A stretch of 22,193 nt of DNA from Bacteroides sp. Its GTDB lineage: Bacteria; Bacteroidota; Bacteroidia; Bacteroidales; Bacteroidaceae. The first letter of the stretch is position 1. Every line of letters starts with the position of its first letter. The notes beneath the pieces are model-generated. The model searched no databases and had not been told where the DNA came from. It saw nothing but the letters and a program-made list of their open reading frames with translations. The DNA is taken from contig JASLCG010000041.1 in assembly GCA_030151885.1 (NCBI GenBank), forward strand, positions 1 through 22,193, in the 5' to 3' direction. Position numbers and translations under genes: made by a program. Positions 1 through 8,619 of the stretch are shown here, piece after piece.

Positions 1-2
1 GT

Positions 3-3000
3 CGATTTATATTAAAAACAAGTAGCTCTCAAAGTGATGAAGCAACCTATATACCAATATATGTATCTAATATTAAAACTAGTTTTATTACCACAGCAAA
101 AGGAATTGATGTCTTTACGTTAGATGCAAAAACAGGTACCCCAATAAGTGATGTGGAAGTTGTTCTAAAATCTAAAAGACCACTCTCTAAACGAACTGAT
201 ATACAAGGTAAAGCGTCATTTAAAAACTTAGATGAAATAAAATATCTATTATCAGCTTATAAAGGTATCGATGTTTCTGAATATGAAAGGCTTATTTATG
301 TAAACCGCAGCAATTATGAAGTAATAAATAAACAGCCCCAAGGAACAATACTTAGTGATAGAGGTGTGTATCGACCAGGTCAAACTGTCTTTTTAAAAGG
401 ATATGTATTTACCATAAACGATAGTAACGAAAGTCAAGTTTTATCTCATTATAAAAGTGAGGTTACAATAACAGATGCAACAGGAGTAGAACTTACAAAA
501 GTTCCTATTTTAACCAATGAGTTTGGAACATTCAACATTGAATATAAACTACCAGACCAGATTCTTTTAGGAACATTAGGAGTAAACTTACCAGGAGTTG
601 CTTATAAAAGATTACGTGTTGAAGAATATAAACGTCCAACTTTTCAAATCAACTTTGACACTATCAAAGACATATTTACACTTGGTGATAAAGTTAAACT
701 ATCTGGTTCTATAGACTCTTTCAATGGTTCGTTATTAAAAGATGCAAAGTTAACTATAGCTATAAGTAGTACAGCTGGAGTAGTTCCTTTTAAAATATTG
801 CCTAGAGGAAAAGATAAGTTAATTAGCCAAAATACATTAGAGCTGGAGTCAGATGGGAGCTTTGAGGTAGAGGTTAGCTTAATAGATACGTATGGGTACA
901 TTAATGTTGAAGCCTCTTTAACTACTATAGGGGGTGAAACACAAACACAAAACAAATATGTATCAGTACAGAAACAAGGGTTAAATATATACTCTTCACT
1001 ACCATCTGTAATAGACAAAGATATACTTGTAAGCTTAAAGCCAAAAGTAACTAACAACGATGGTCAGCTCATTGCTATTAAGGGAAAATACACACTTTCT
1101 AAAATAGAAGATAAAGTGACAAAAAAACGCTCTAAAGTCCTTGAACAAGATATTGAATCTAATACTTTGATGAATCAAGACTGGAAAAACTTACCATCTG
1201 GACTTTATGAGCTATCATATGAATTTGTTGATAGAGGTAATATTAATAAAAACACTCAACAGATAATGCTGTTTTCATTTAAAGATAATGTAATTCCTTC
1301 CTCGGAGGATACTTGGCTATATGTTGAAAACGACACTTTTGATGAGTCTAATGCTGCTAAGTTTGCTTATGGTGTTAATTATGAAGATGCAGTTGTCAAC
1401 ATTGCATATTACTCAACTGAAGGTTTAATAAAATTAAATCAGCATGTTATGAGTAAGGAAATGAAGACTTTTGAAATACCTTATGACTTAAAATATAAAG
1501 ATGGAATTTATGTTGTCATCTTTGTTGTTAAAGACATGCAACTGAATACAGAGGGTTTTAAGCTAATAAAGAAATTTGATGATTCTAGCTTATCATTATC
1601 TTGGACTGCATTTAGAGATAAGATTAAACCAGGATCTAAAGAGTTGTGGACATTAAAGGTGAAATATCCAGATGGTAATTATGATTTAGTAGAACTCCTA
1701 GCACTAATGTATGATGCATCTTTAGACCAGATAGCTCCTAATAACTATAATATATATAAGAATCGTAATTTTAGAATTCCATATATAAGAATTGTAGATT
1801 ACACCCCGATAAACTGGTTAAGAGTTAGTTTTAAGGAGGTGAATTATTATGACTTGCCTACATTTGATTTTGATCACTTCTATTCGTATCCAGGTATTGA
1901 CTTTTTGCAAGAGCCGCGTGGTGGTATGGGAATCAATACCAGGGCCAGAAGTTTAAGTAAAGTTTCTAGTATGCCAAGTCCTGAGTACCTACAAAGTGAG
2001 TCGGTGATAGCTGATGCACCAGATGTACAAGAAACAACCACATTAAAACCTGTAAGTAATGTGAGAACAAACTTTGCAGAGACTGCATTTTTTATGCCTA
2101 ATGTATATCCTAATAAAGAAGGTGTAGCTAGGTTAGAGTTTAATACACCAGAACAGCTTACAAAGTGGAATATACGTGCAATAGCGCATGATAAAAGTAT
2201 GCGAATTGGTTTGTTGAGCGATGTCGCTTATACGGAAAAAGATTTTAGTGTTGTTGTGAATGCTCCTAGATTTTTACGTAAGAGTGATCAAACACTTATT
2301 AAAGCTATTGTAAAAAATGCATTGAAGCAAGATCAACGTGTTATTGTTAAAACAACTTGGTTTAATCCATTGAATAATGAAGTAATTTCGGTTGATAAAC
2401 AATATATGAATGTATTAGCACATAGTGAAGCATCAGTAAGGTTTACAGGGATTACTCCTGATGGAGTTGATTTTATAGGTTGTCGGGTTGAGGCTACTAG
2501 TGAGAAGTTTAGTGATGGAGAACAATATGTGCTACCCATTTTATCAAACAAAGAATATTTGACTTCAGGTCTAGCAATCTATAACTATGGCAAGGATAAA
2601 ATTAATGTAAATCTAGCTAATTTGTTTAATAAGCAAAGTGGAACAGCAACCGATAAGTCTGTTACATTAGAGTTTACTAATAATCCAATTTGGTATGCTA
2701 TTAATCCTTTACTTAAAATATGGAGTGAAGAAGAAGAGAACTCTATTAATCTTGCAACAAGACTTTCTGCAAATTTACTAGGTTATACATTTAAAAAAGA
2801 ATATGGAGACTTTTTAAATCAATACGGTAAGAACTCTACAACACTCTTTGATAATGAGGAGATATTAAAAATATCTATAAGAGAGACGCCTTGGTATTTT
2901 AATACGCTTAAAGAACGTGAACTATTAGTACAGTTCTCTAGTCTAGTTCAGGAAAATGCCAATATAATAGCTTTTAGATCAATAGTCTATAAGTTAAAGG

Positions 3001-4346
3001 ATCTACAAATGCCAGAAGGTGGATGGGAGTGGTATCAAGGTATGGGAGTTAATAATAATATATCCATTCAAATAGCTCGTGTCCTTTCTCGTATATATAA
3101 AAGTGAAAATGCCTTGTATTATAAGGAGGAGATTGAAGAAATGCTATTTAAAGCCATTCCATTTATATTAAATGGTTATAAAAATAGAGAGGGCATATAT
3201 ACAAAACCAACTAGATTAAATCAATATGACTTAAATGTTTTAAATATTATTTCGTCAAACATACGCTTTGAAGAAGCGATAGATAAAGCAAATCAGAATT
3301 TTTATAATGAAATGTTACGATTGGTTCCTAAAGTTATATCGTCTGATTCGCAATATGAAAGAGCTTTAGCTACTAATATATTATTAAATATAGGTAAGGA
3401 AAAAGAGGCTAAATTACTAGCCAAATCTCTTAGCGAACATCTGATTCATAATAAATCTGGAGAAACTCATTTTGGAGGATTAGCTTTTGATAAACTATAT
3501 TTAAACGATCAGTTAGCAACTCATATTGAGGCTGCTAGTGTTTTATATAAACTAAATAAAGATCAAGAGTTGCTAAATGAGATGAAGGCTTGGCTAGTAA
3601 TGAAGTTACAACATCAGAAGTCATGGAGTCCTTTTATAACTGCTGATGCCTTTACGCTATTAGCTTTAGGTATAGATGAGGCTAGAAATCTTAACACTGT
3701 AATTGAGTTTAATGGAAAAGCTTATCATCTAAATAATAGTAAACCTTTTATGCGTCAAAAAATAAATTTGGAAGAGGAGAAAGAATCATTAAGCCTAATC
3801 ATTAGTAAACAAGTAGATTCTCCTCTTTGGGGAGGGGTTATAGCTAGTTATTATGAAAATATAGAAAATATAGATAATTATAGATCAGAGTTATATGTAG
3901 ATCAAAAGCTATATAAAGAGGTCATTCATAACAATAAAAAAGAACTGGTACTAGTAACAAAAGAAGAATTAATACCTGGCGATATAGTTGTGAGTAGATT
4001 AGAGTTTAACTTATCAAATACACTAGATTATGTACAGTTGAAAGTTAATCGAAGTTCGGCCCTAGAGCCTTTTGAACAGTTGTCTGGACCAAACTATTCA
4101 TTAAAGTATAGATTGCCAGGAAATACTAACTATATAGGGAATAGGTATAAACCCTCGTATATGAGTATAAAAGATACGTCTACAAATTATTTTTACAACA
4201 CGTTAGAGGCGGGTACATACGTTTTAGAAAATAGATCTTATGTTGTCAGAGAAGGAGTGTATCAATCTGGTATTGTACTGCTTCAAAGTGTTCAGAACGC
4301 AGAAATATCGGCACACTCGCAGAGCATAATCTTCAAAGTAAAGTAG
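3..4346 (+). CDS. Alpha-2-macroglobulin family protein, C-terminal part (left edge truncated)
   Basis: The reading frame is open from the first full codon at position 3, with no credible start, so the gene begins upstream; about 1447 residues are visible. Macroglobulin features appear in order: an MG2-type motif GVYRPGQTV near 363-389, the MG3-type phrase RVEEYKRPTF near 617-646, a low-complexity Ser/Pro-rich bait-like stretch near 1940-2055, the A2M domain beginning VRTNFAETAFF near 2061, and an alpha-helical thioester-domain region from about 2680 with PEGGWEWYQ near 3012. Bacterial homologues are periplasmic or outer-membrane proteins thought to trap foreign proteases. At the place of the reactive Cys-x-Glu-Gln thioester (about 2721-2746) the protein reads WSEEEENS, with no Cys or Gln, so covalent trapping by a thioester is not expected. 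The signal peptide lies outside the window. The family assignment is firm; the trapping role is inference. Confidence 0.9.
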   Translation, partial: RFILKTSSSQSDEATYIPIYVSNIKTSFITTAKGIDVFTLDAKTGTPISDVEVVLKSKRPLSKRTDIQGKASFKNLDEIKYLLSAYKGIDVSEYERLIYVNRSNYEVINKQPQGTILSDRGVYRPGQTVFLKGYVFTINDSNESQVLSHYKSEVTITDATGVELTKVPILTNEFGTFNIEYKLPDQILLGTLGVNLPGVAYKRLRVEEYKRPTFQINFDTIKDIFTLGDKVKLSGSIDSFNGSLLKDAKLTIAISSTAGVVPFKILPRGKDKLISQNTLELESDGSFEVEVSLIDTYGYINVEASLTTIGGETQTQNKYVSVQKQGLNIYSSLPSVIDKDILVSLKPKVTNNDGQLIAIKGKYTLSKIEDKVTKKRSKVLEQDIESNTLMNQDWKNLPSGLYELSYEFVDRGNINKNTQQIMLFSFKDNVIPSSEDTWLYVENDTFDESNAAKFAYGVNYEDAVVNIAYYSTEGLIKLNQHVMSKEMKTFEIPYDLKYKDGIYVVIFVVKDMQLNTEGFKLIKKFDDSSLSLSWTAFRDKIKPGSKELWTLKVKYPDGNYDLVELLALMYDASLDQIAPNNYNIYKNRNFRIPYIRIVDYTPINWLRVSFKEVNYYDLPTFDFDHFYSYPGIDFLQEPRGGMGINTRARSLSKVSSMPSPEYLQSESVIADAPDVQETTTLKPVSNVRTNFAETAFFMPNVYPNKEGVARLEFNTPEQLTKWNIRAIAHDKSMRIGLLSDVAYTEKDFSVVVNAPRFLRKSDQTLIKAIVKNALKQDQRVIVKTTWFNPLNNEVISVDKQYMNVLAHSEASVRFTGITPDGVDFIGCRVEATSEKFSDGEQYVLPILSNKEYLTSGLAIYNYGKDKINVNLANLFNKQSGTATDKSVTLEFTNNPIWYAINPLLKIWSEEEENSINLATRLSANLLGYTFKKEYGDFLNQYGKNSTTLFDNEEILKISIRETPWYFNTLKERELLVQFSSLVQENANIIAFRSIVYKLKDLQMPEGGWEWYQGMGVNNNISIQIARVLSRIYKSENALYYKEEIEEMLFKAIPFILNGYKNREGIYTKPTRLNQYDLNVLNIISSNIRFEEAIDKANQNFYNEMLRLVPKVISSDSQYERALATNILLNIGKEKEAKLLAKSLSEHLIHNKSGETHFGGLAFDKLYLNDQLATHIEAASVLYKLNKDQELLNEMKAWLVMKLQHQKSWSPFITADAFTLLALGIDEARNLNTVIEFNGKAYHLNNSKPFMRQKINLEEEKESLSLIISKQVDSPLWGGVIASYYENIENIDNYRSELYVDQKLYKEVIHNNKKELVLVTKEELIPGDIVVSRLEFNLSNTLDYVQLKVNRSSALEPFEQLSGPNYSLKYRLPGNTNYIGNRYKPSYMSIKDTSTNYFYNTLEAGTYVLENRSYVVREGVYQSGIVLLQSVQNAEISAHSQSIIFKVK

Positions 4347-4406
4347 GTAAAACTTCACTTTGAATAAAGTATATCCATTTTCACATATAATATTATTCTA
4401 AATAAC

Positions 4407-4414
4407 TATTTTTG
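4407..4414 (+). promoter_or_regulatory. Candidate Bacteroidetes -7 element TATTTTTG before the DUF1573 gene
   Basis: The octamer matches TAnnTTTG, the -7 box of the Bacteroidetes primary sigma factor, and would give a leader of about 35 nt before the start at 4456. No good TTTG -33 box lies at the usual 19-21 nt distance, so this is a moderate call. Confidence 0.35.
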
Positions 4415-4455
4415 TAATAGAACATATATACAACATCACTTTAAAAAAGACATAG

Positions 4456-5505
4456 ATGAAACGTTTATTTATAACTCTTATCACTTTTATTGCAATTACT
4501 ACAGGCCTAATGGCTCAAGCTCATTTAAGGGCTAATGTTGATAACGTAGATTTAGGTCAAGTAGAATGGAATAACCCAGTCCGTATTGACTATACTATTC
4601 ATAACGATGGTGATATTCCACTTCTTATAGTAGATGTATTATCATCTTGTGGATGTTCTGTGCCTGAGTGGTCTTCAGAGCCTATTGAGCCAGGAAAAAA
4701 TGGTAAAATTAGTGTCGATTTTGATGCTAAAGCTTTAGGTAAATTTCATAAGGAGATATCTATTTATAGTAATTCTACACCGAATTTAGTTTACTTAAGT
4801 TTTACAGGTGAAGTTGTAAGGAAGATTACTGATTTTAAAAACTCTCACCCAATAAAAGTTGGATCGGTTAGATTAGATCGTGATACATTAAACTTTGGTG
4901 CTATTGAAGATGGAGATAAAAAGACTCTTAATATAAAATTTGTTAATGAATCGAACTCTATATATCGTCCAGTTTTAATGCATCAACCTAGTTTTGTTGA
5001 TATACTAGTATCAGATTCTATAATAAATAAAGGAAGTGGTGGTGAGTTTGATATCACTATAGATACAAATAAATATAGAACCTATGGACTTGTAAATACG
5101 GAAGTGTACTTATCTAGATTTGTAGGGGATAAAATTTGTGAGGAAAATAAAATTCCTATTTCTTTTATTATACTTCCAAAACTAGAAAATACTTTAACTT
5201 ATGGTCCGGCCATAAAAATAGATACATCGAATTGCAATCTTTCTGAAAAACTACAATTTAAGAATAAAGCTAAAGGTTATATTTTGATAGAGAATGGAGA
5301 AGTAGATATATTACAAATATTAAAGGTACAGACCTTCAGTCCTGCTGTAGAAGTAAAACTAAAAAGTGCTTCGATTGTTAAAGGTGATATAGGTAAGTTA
5401 CAGGTGACAATTGACAAGAACAAAATGCTTACTTCTAATGATAATTTGACTATATTAGTAATAACTAATGATCCAAATCGTAGAGCTATACGTTTAAGTT
5501 TATAG
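4456..5505 (+). CDS. Secreted DUF1573-domain protein
   Basis: A protein of 349 residues with a classical signal peptide (basic start, hydrophobic residues 4-18, likely cleavage after AQA around 20-22). Residues 28-118 form a DUF1573 domain: VDLGQVEWNN, the hallmark SSCGCSVPEW (Cys65, Cys67), then a beta-rich stretch ending LSFTGEV. A second weaker copy follows from about 140 (LNFGAIEDGDKKTL), lacking the CGC motif. DUF1573 domains are Ig-like (related to ASH/MSP domains) and abundant in Bacteroidetes envelope proteins; their function is unknown. A 36-nt gap without terminator separates it from meaB, so co-transcription is likely. What it binds, and whether the two cysteines form a disulfide, cannot be told from sequence. 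Confidence 0.85.
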   Translation: MKRLFITLITFIAITTGLMAQAHLRANVDNVDLGQVEWNNPVRIDYTIHNDGDIPLLIVDVLSSCGCSVPEWSSEPIEPGKNGKISVDFDAKALGKFHKEISIYSNSTPNLVYLSFTGEVVRKITDFKNSHPIKVGSVRLDRDTLNFGAIEDGDKKTLNIKFVNESNSIYRPVLMHQPSFVDILVSDSIINKGSGGEFDITIDTNKYRTYGLVNTEVYLSRFVGDKICEENKIPISFIILPKLENTLTYGPAIKIDTSNCNLSEKLQFKNKAKGYILIENGEVDILQILKVQTFSPAVEVKLKSASIVKGDIGKLQVTIDKNKMLTSNDNLTILVITNDPNRRAIRLSL

Positions 5506-5541
5506 TTTGATGTAGATTAGTTAACCTTAAATAAAAATATT

Positions 5542-6642
5542 ATGGAACAACATCCAGAAAATAGTGGAAAATACAAAGGGTTAGCTGTAAATAAAGGTAT
5601 TACACAGCCAGATATTGTAAATCCTTATTTCAAAAAAAACAGAAAGCGAGCAAAAGAGTTATCTGTAAACGATTATGTAGATGGTATTCTTAAAGGGAAT
5701 ATAAGTATGCTTAGTCGGGCAGTAACTTTAGTAGAGAGTTTAAATCCTGATCATGAAGCTTGTGCACAAGAGGTGTTAGAAAAGTGTTTGCCTTATGCGG
5801 GCAATTCGGTAAGAATAGGGATTAGTGGAGTGCCAGGTGCTGGAAAAAGTACATCAATTGATGCTTTTGGAGTTCATGTATTGGAAAAGGGTGGCAAATT
5901 AGCAGTCTTAGCTATTGACCCTAGTAGTGAAAGAAGTAAGGGTAGTATTCTTGGAGATAAAACAAGAATGGAAGAACTCTCTTCACATCCGAACTCATTT
6001 ATACGTCCTAGTCCTTCTGCTGGATCACTGGGTGGGGTGGCTAGAAAAACCAGAGAAACGATTGTACTTTGTGAAGCTGCTGGTTTTGATAAAATATTTG
6101 TTGAGACTGTGGGTGTAGGTCAAAGTGAGATTGCTGTACACTCTATGGTTGACTTCTTTCTGTTGATTCAGCTAGCTGGGACTGGGGATGAATTGCAAGG
6201 TATAAAGCGTGGAATAATGGAAATGGCAGATGCTATTGTTATAAATAAAGCTGATGGAGATAATATAGATAGAGCTAAGTTGGCAGCAACTCAGTTTAAA
6301 AATGCTCTTCATTTATTCCCTGCACCTGAGTCTGGATGGTTCCCAAAAGTGTTGACTTATTCAGGGTTCTATAAATTAGGAATTAAGCCTATTTGGGATA
6401 TGGTAGATGAATACATTGCTTTTGTAAAAGAAAATGGGTATTTTAACTATCATAGAAATCAGCAGAGTAAGTATTGGATGTATGAAACAATTGATGAAAC
6501 TTTACGTTCTAATTTCTACCATAATAGCCGAATAGAAAGTCTATTAAAAGAGTGCGAAAAATCTGTTTTAAATGGAGAGGTAACCTCTTTTGTCGCTGCA
6601 AGAAAATTATTAGATTCTTATTTTACAAAGCTGAAAGAATAG
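5542..6642 (+). CDS. meaB: MeaB/ArgK family GTPase, methylmalonyl-CoA mutase chaperone
   Basis: A cytoplasmic G3E-type GTPase of 366 residues. It loads and protects the adenosylcobalamin-dependent methylmalonyl-CoA mutase and gates cofactor exchange. Visible motifs are the P-loop GVPGAGKST (96-104, Lys102), the family phrase AIDPSSERSKGSILGDKTRM (124-143), RPSPSAGSLGG (155-165), the switch region VETVGVGQSE (187-196) and the base-specificity motif NKAD (235-238). About 40 residues precede the usual family core, making it slightly longer than the ~330-residue proteobacterial forms. The mutase genes mutA/mutB are not nearby. It sits 36 nt after the DUF1573 gene and 30 nt before the ATPase gene with no terminator on either side. 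All key motifs are intact. Confidence 0.95.
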   Translation: MEQHPENSGKYKGLAVNKGITQPDIVNPYFKKNRKRAKELSVNDYVDGILKGNISMLSRAVTLVESLNPDHEACAQEVLEKCLPYAGNSVRIGISGVPGAGKSTSIDAFGVHVLEKGGKLAVLAIDPSSERSKGSILGDKTRMEELSSHPNSFIRPSPSAGSLGGVARKTRETIVLCEAAGFDKIFVETVGVGQSEIAVHSMVDFFLLIQLAGTGDELQGIKRGIMEMADAIVINKADGDNIDRAKLAATQFKNALHLFPAPESGWFPKVLTYSGFYKLGIKPIWDMVDEYIAFVKENGYFNYHRNQQSKYWMYETIDETLRSNFYHNSRIESLLKECEKSVLNGEVTSFVAARKLLDSYFTKLKE

Positions 6643-6672
6643 TAACAGCTAATTTAATACCTACATATAGCT

Positions 6673-7506
6673 ATGAGTGAAAGGGCTAAATATATAAAGA
6701 AAATTGAGATAGAAAACCTATGGGATAGGCTGACTGTTTGCTGGAACTTAAGACCTGATGTAAATGTATTATCAGGTATTAATGGTATTGGTAAAACGAC
6801 TATTCTTAATAGAATTATTACCTTCTTAGAAGAGCATCAAAATGAGGCTATTCAAGAAACATCTCATGTGTTTGATGGTGTACAAGTCTCTTTTGAACCA
6901 TCTTCAGCTTCATACATACCTTATAATGTGATTAGGAGTTATGATAGACCCCTTATGCTTAAAGATGTTGTACAGAAAGCTGATGTAAATATCAATTCAG
7001 AGTTAGATTGGCAGTTATACATCCTTCAGCGCAGGTACTTAGACTATCAAGTTAATATTGGAAATCGTATGGTAGAGCTGCTAAGCTCTGGTTGTAGTGA
7101 TGCGAGAAGCAAAGCTCTAGACATTGCTAATAATAAACGCAAGTTTCAGGATATTATAGATAACCTATTTTCCTACACAGGTAAAAAAATTAATAGGTCT
7201 AAAAATGATATAACTTTTATCCAGGGAGACACTGAACTTTTACCTTATCAATTATCTTCTGGTGAAAAGCAAATTCTACTTATTTATTTAACTGTATTAG
7301 TTCAAGATGGTGAACACTATGTTTTGCTAATGGATGAACCTGAAGCTTCTTTACATATAGATTGGCAACAGAAATTGATTACTACAATAAGAGAGTTAAA
7401 TCCAAATGTTCAAATTATTATGACTACTCATTCTCCTGCTGTAATAATGGAAGGTTGGGTTGATACAGTAACAGAAGTAAGTGATATCTCTACTTTAAAA
7501 GATTAA
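6673..7506 (+). CDS. Compact ABC/AAA-type ATPase (PARIS AriA-like / OLD-like), partner of DUF4435 protein
   Basis: A soluble ATPase of 277 residues with a complete ABC-type nucleotide-binding fold: Walker A GINGIGKTT (35-43, Lys41), signature LSSGEKQ (194-200), Walker B YVLLMDEPE (216-224, Asp221/Glu222) and switch histidine TTHSP (His253). Between Walker A and the signature lie only about 150 residues of mixed helical sequence, so there is no long SMC/Rad50 coiled coil. No membrane segment is seen and no ABC transporter partner is adjacent. The next gene starts 5 nt later and encodes a DUF4435 TOPRIM protein; ATPase plus DUF4435 is the composition of PARIS (AriA/AriB). AriA is, from memory, well over 400 residues, so this is a reduced or divergent version, or a separate ATPase-TOPRIM family. 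The ATPase fold is certain; the defence role is inferred from the pairing. Confidence 0.85.
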   Translation: MSERAKYIKKIEIENLWDRLTVCWNLRPDVNVLSGINGIGKTTILNRIITFLEEHQNEAIQETSHVFDGVQVSFEPSSASYIPYNVIRSYDRPLMLKDVVQKADVNINSELDWQLYILQRRYLDYQVNIGNRMVELLSSGCSDARSKALDIANNKRKFQDIIDNLFSYTGKKINRSKNDITFIQGDTELLPYQLSSGEKQILLIYLTVLVQDGEHYVLLMDEPEASLHIDWQQKLITTIRELNPNVQIIMTTHSPAVIMEGWVDTVTEVSDISTLKD

Positions 7507-7511
7507 TAGAT

Positions 7512-8519
7512 ATGGCAAACTCTTTAAGGGCTAATTTGACATCAGATTATCTGAAAGCTGCAGAGCAATTAAGGTCTAAGCGGACTAAAAAAAGGGTTGT
7601 AGCTTATGTAGAAAGTTATGATGATATAGCTTTTTGGAGATCTATTCTTCAAGAGTTCGAAACAGACTCTCTATATTTTCAAGTTATGCTTCCATCTTCG
7701 ACATCTCTTACTAAGGGTAAAAAAATGGTGTTGATGAATACATTGAAGGCAGATAGTTTTGGCGAGAACTTGATTGCATGTGTTGATAGTGATTATGATT
7801 TCTTATTACAAGACTCTACTAATTTATCTAGGACAATAAATACTAGCAAGTATATATTTCATACTTATGCCTATGCAATTGAAAACTACTTCTGTTATGC
7901 CGAGAGCTTGCATGATGTCTGTGTTCAAGCTACTTTAAATGATAAAGAGATATTTGATTATGAAAGATTCTTAGAAGAGCTTTCTGAAGTAATATATCCA
8001 CTTTTTTTATGGAACATATGGTTTGCTAGACAGAGAAATACAAGTGCTTTTCCAATGTATCAATTTAATAGCTTAATAAAAGTCTATTCTTTTCAACCTA
8101 ATAATCCTGAAAAAGCCTTGAATAGGATACAAGATAAGGTAGATAGAAAATTGGAAGAGTTGCACAGAAATTACCCAGAAGAGATTGAGGCTGTAGAGAG
8201 TATAATGGCACGTGAACTAGAAGACTTAGGACTAATTCCTCAGACTACATATCTATTTATTCAAGGACATCATTTACTAGATCAAATAGTACTTCGAGTA
8301 TTAAAACCTATCTGTGCCAACTTACGTCAATTAAGGGAACAGTATATAAGAAGATTGGCAGTACACAATGAGCAGTATAAAAATGAATTAACTTCTTATC
8401 AAAATAGTATTACAGATGTAGAGCAAGTGTTGAAAAGCAACTATAGATTTAAAAAATTATTTGCTTATCAGTGGTTATACAATGATATAAAAAGTTTTGT
8501 AGAAGGAATAATGAAGTAA
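7512..8519 (+). CDS. DUF4435 protein, TOPRIM-type nuclease-like (AriB-like)
   Basis: A protein of 335 residues. The N-terminal third carries a TOPRIM-like core: beta strand VVAYVES with invariant-type Glu34, followed by Asp37/Asp38, then IACVDSDYD supplying the Asp-x-Asp motif (Asp92, Asp94; Asp96 next). This Glu...DxD arrangement is the metal site of TOPRIM nucleases and primases, and DUF4435 is the TOPRIM effector family of PARIS AriB. The rest (about 130-335) is helical and charged without recognisable motifs. The gene starts 5 nt after the ATPase stop, implying translational coupling and a complex. In PARIS the ATPase holds the nuclease inactive until a phage protein triggers release. Whether that applies here is inference; a housekeeping role cannot be excluded, since the neighbours are ordinary chromosomal genes. 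Confidence 0.8.
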   Translation: MANSLRANLTSDYLKAAEQLRSKRTKKRVVAYVESYDDIAFWRSILQEFETDSLYFQVMLPSSTSLTKGKKMVLMNTLKADSFGENLIACVDSDYDFLLQDSTNLSRTINTSKYIFHTYAYAIENYFCYAESLHDVCVQATLNDKEIFDYERFLEELSEVIYPLFLWNIWFARQRNTSAFPMYQFNSLIKVYSFQPNNPEKALNRIQDKVDRKLEELHRNYPEEIEAVESIMARELEDLGLIPQTTYLFIQGHHLLDQIVLRVLKPICANLRQLREQYIRRLAVHNEQYKNELTSYQNSITDVEQVLKSNYRFKKLFAYQWLYNDIKSFVEGIMK

Positions 8520-8589
8520 TTTTAAAGTCATATAGATATTTTTGTGTTCGCTATCTTAATTATCTATTACTTATCATGTTTATAATATT

Positions 8590-8597
8590 TATCTTTG
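8590..8597 (+). promoter_or_regulatory. Candidate -7 element TATCTTTG before the GH95 gene
   Basis: A perfect TAnnTTTG octamer ends 22 nt before the fucosidase start. A weak TTAC at 8567-8570 stands 19 nt upstream in the -33 position. Another octamer, TATTTTTG, occurs at 8537-8544 and is a less favoured alternative because it has no -33 partner. Confidence 0.42.
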
Positions 8598-8619
8598 TTG
8601 AGAACTAACTAATTTAAAC

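Noticed and set aside
6673..7506. ATP-binding subunit of an ABC transporter
   Set aside because: No permease gene is adjacent, the sequence between Walker A and the signature is unlike transporter subunits, and the neighbouring gene is a TOPRIM protein.
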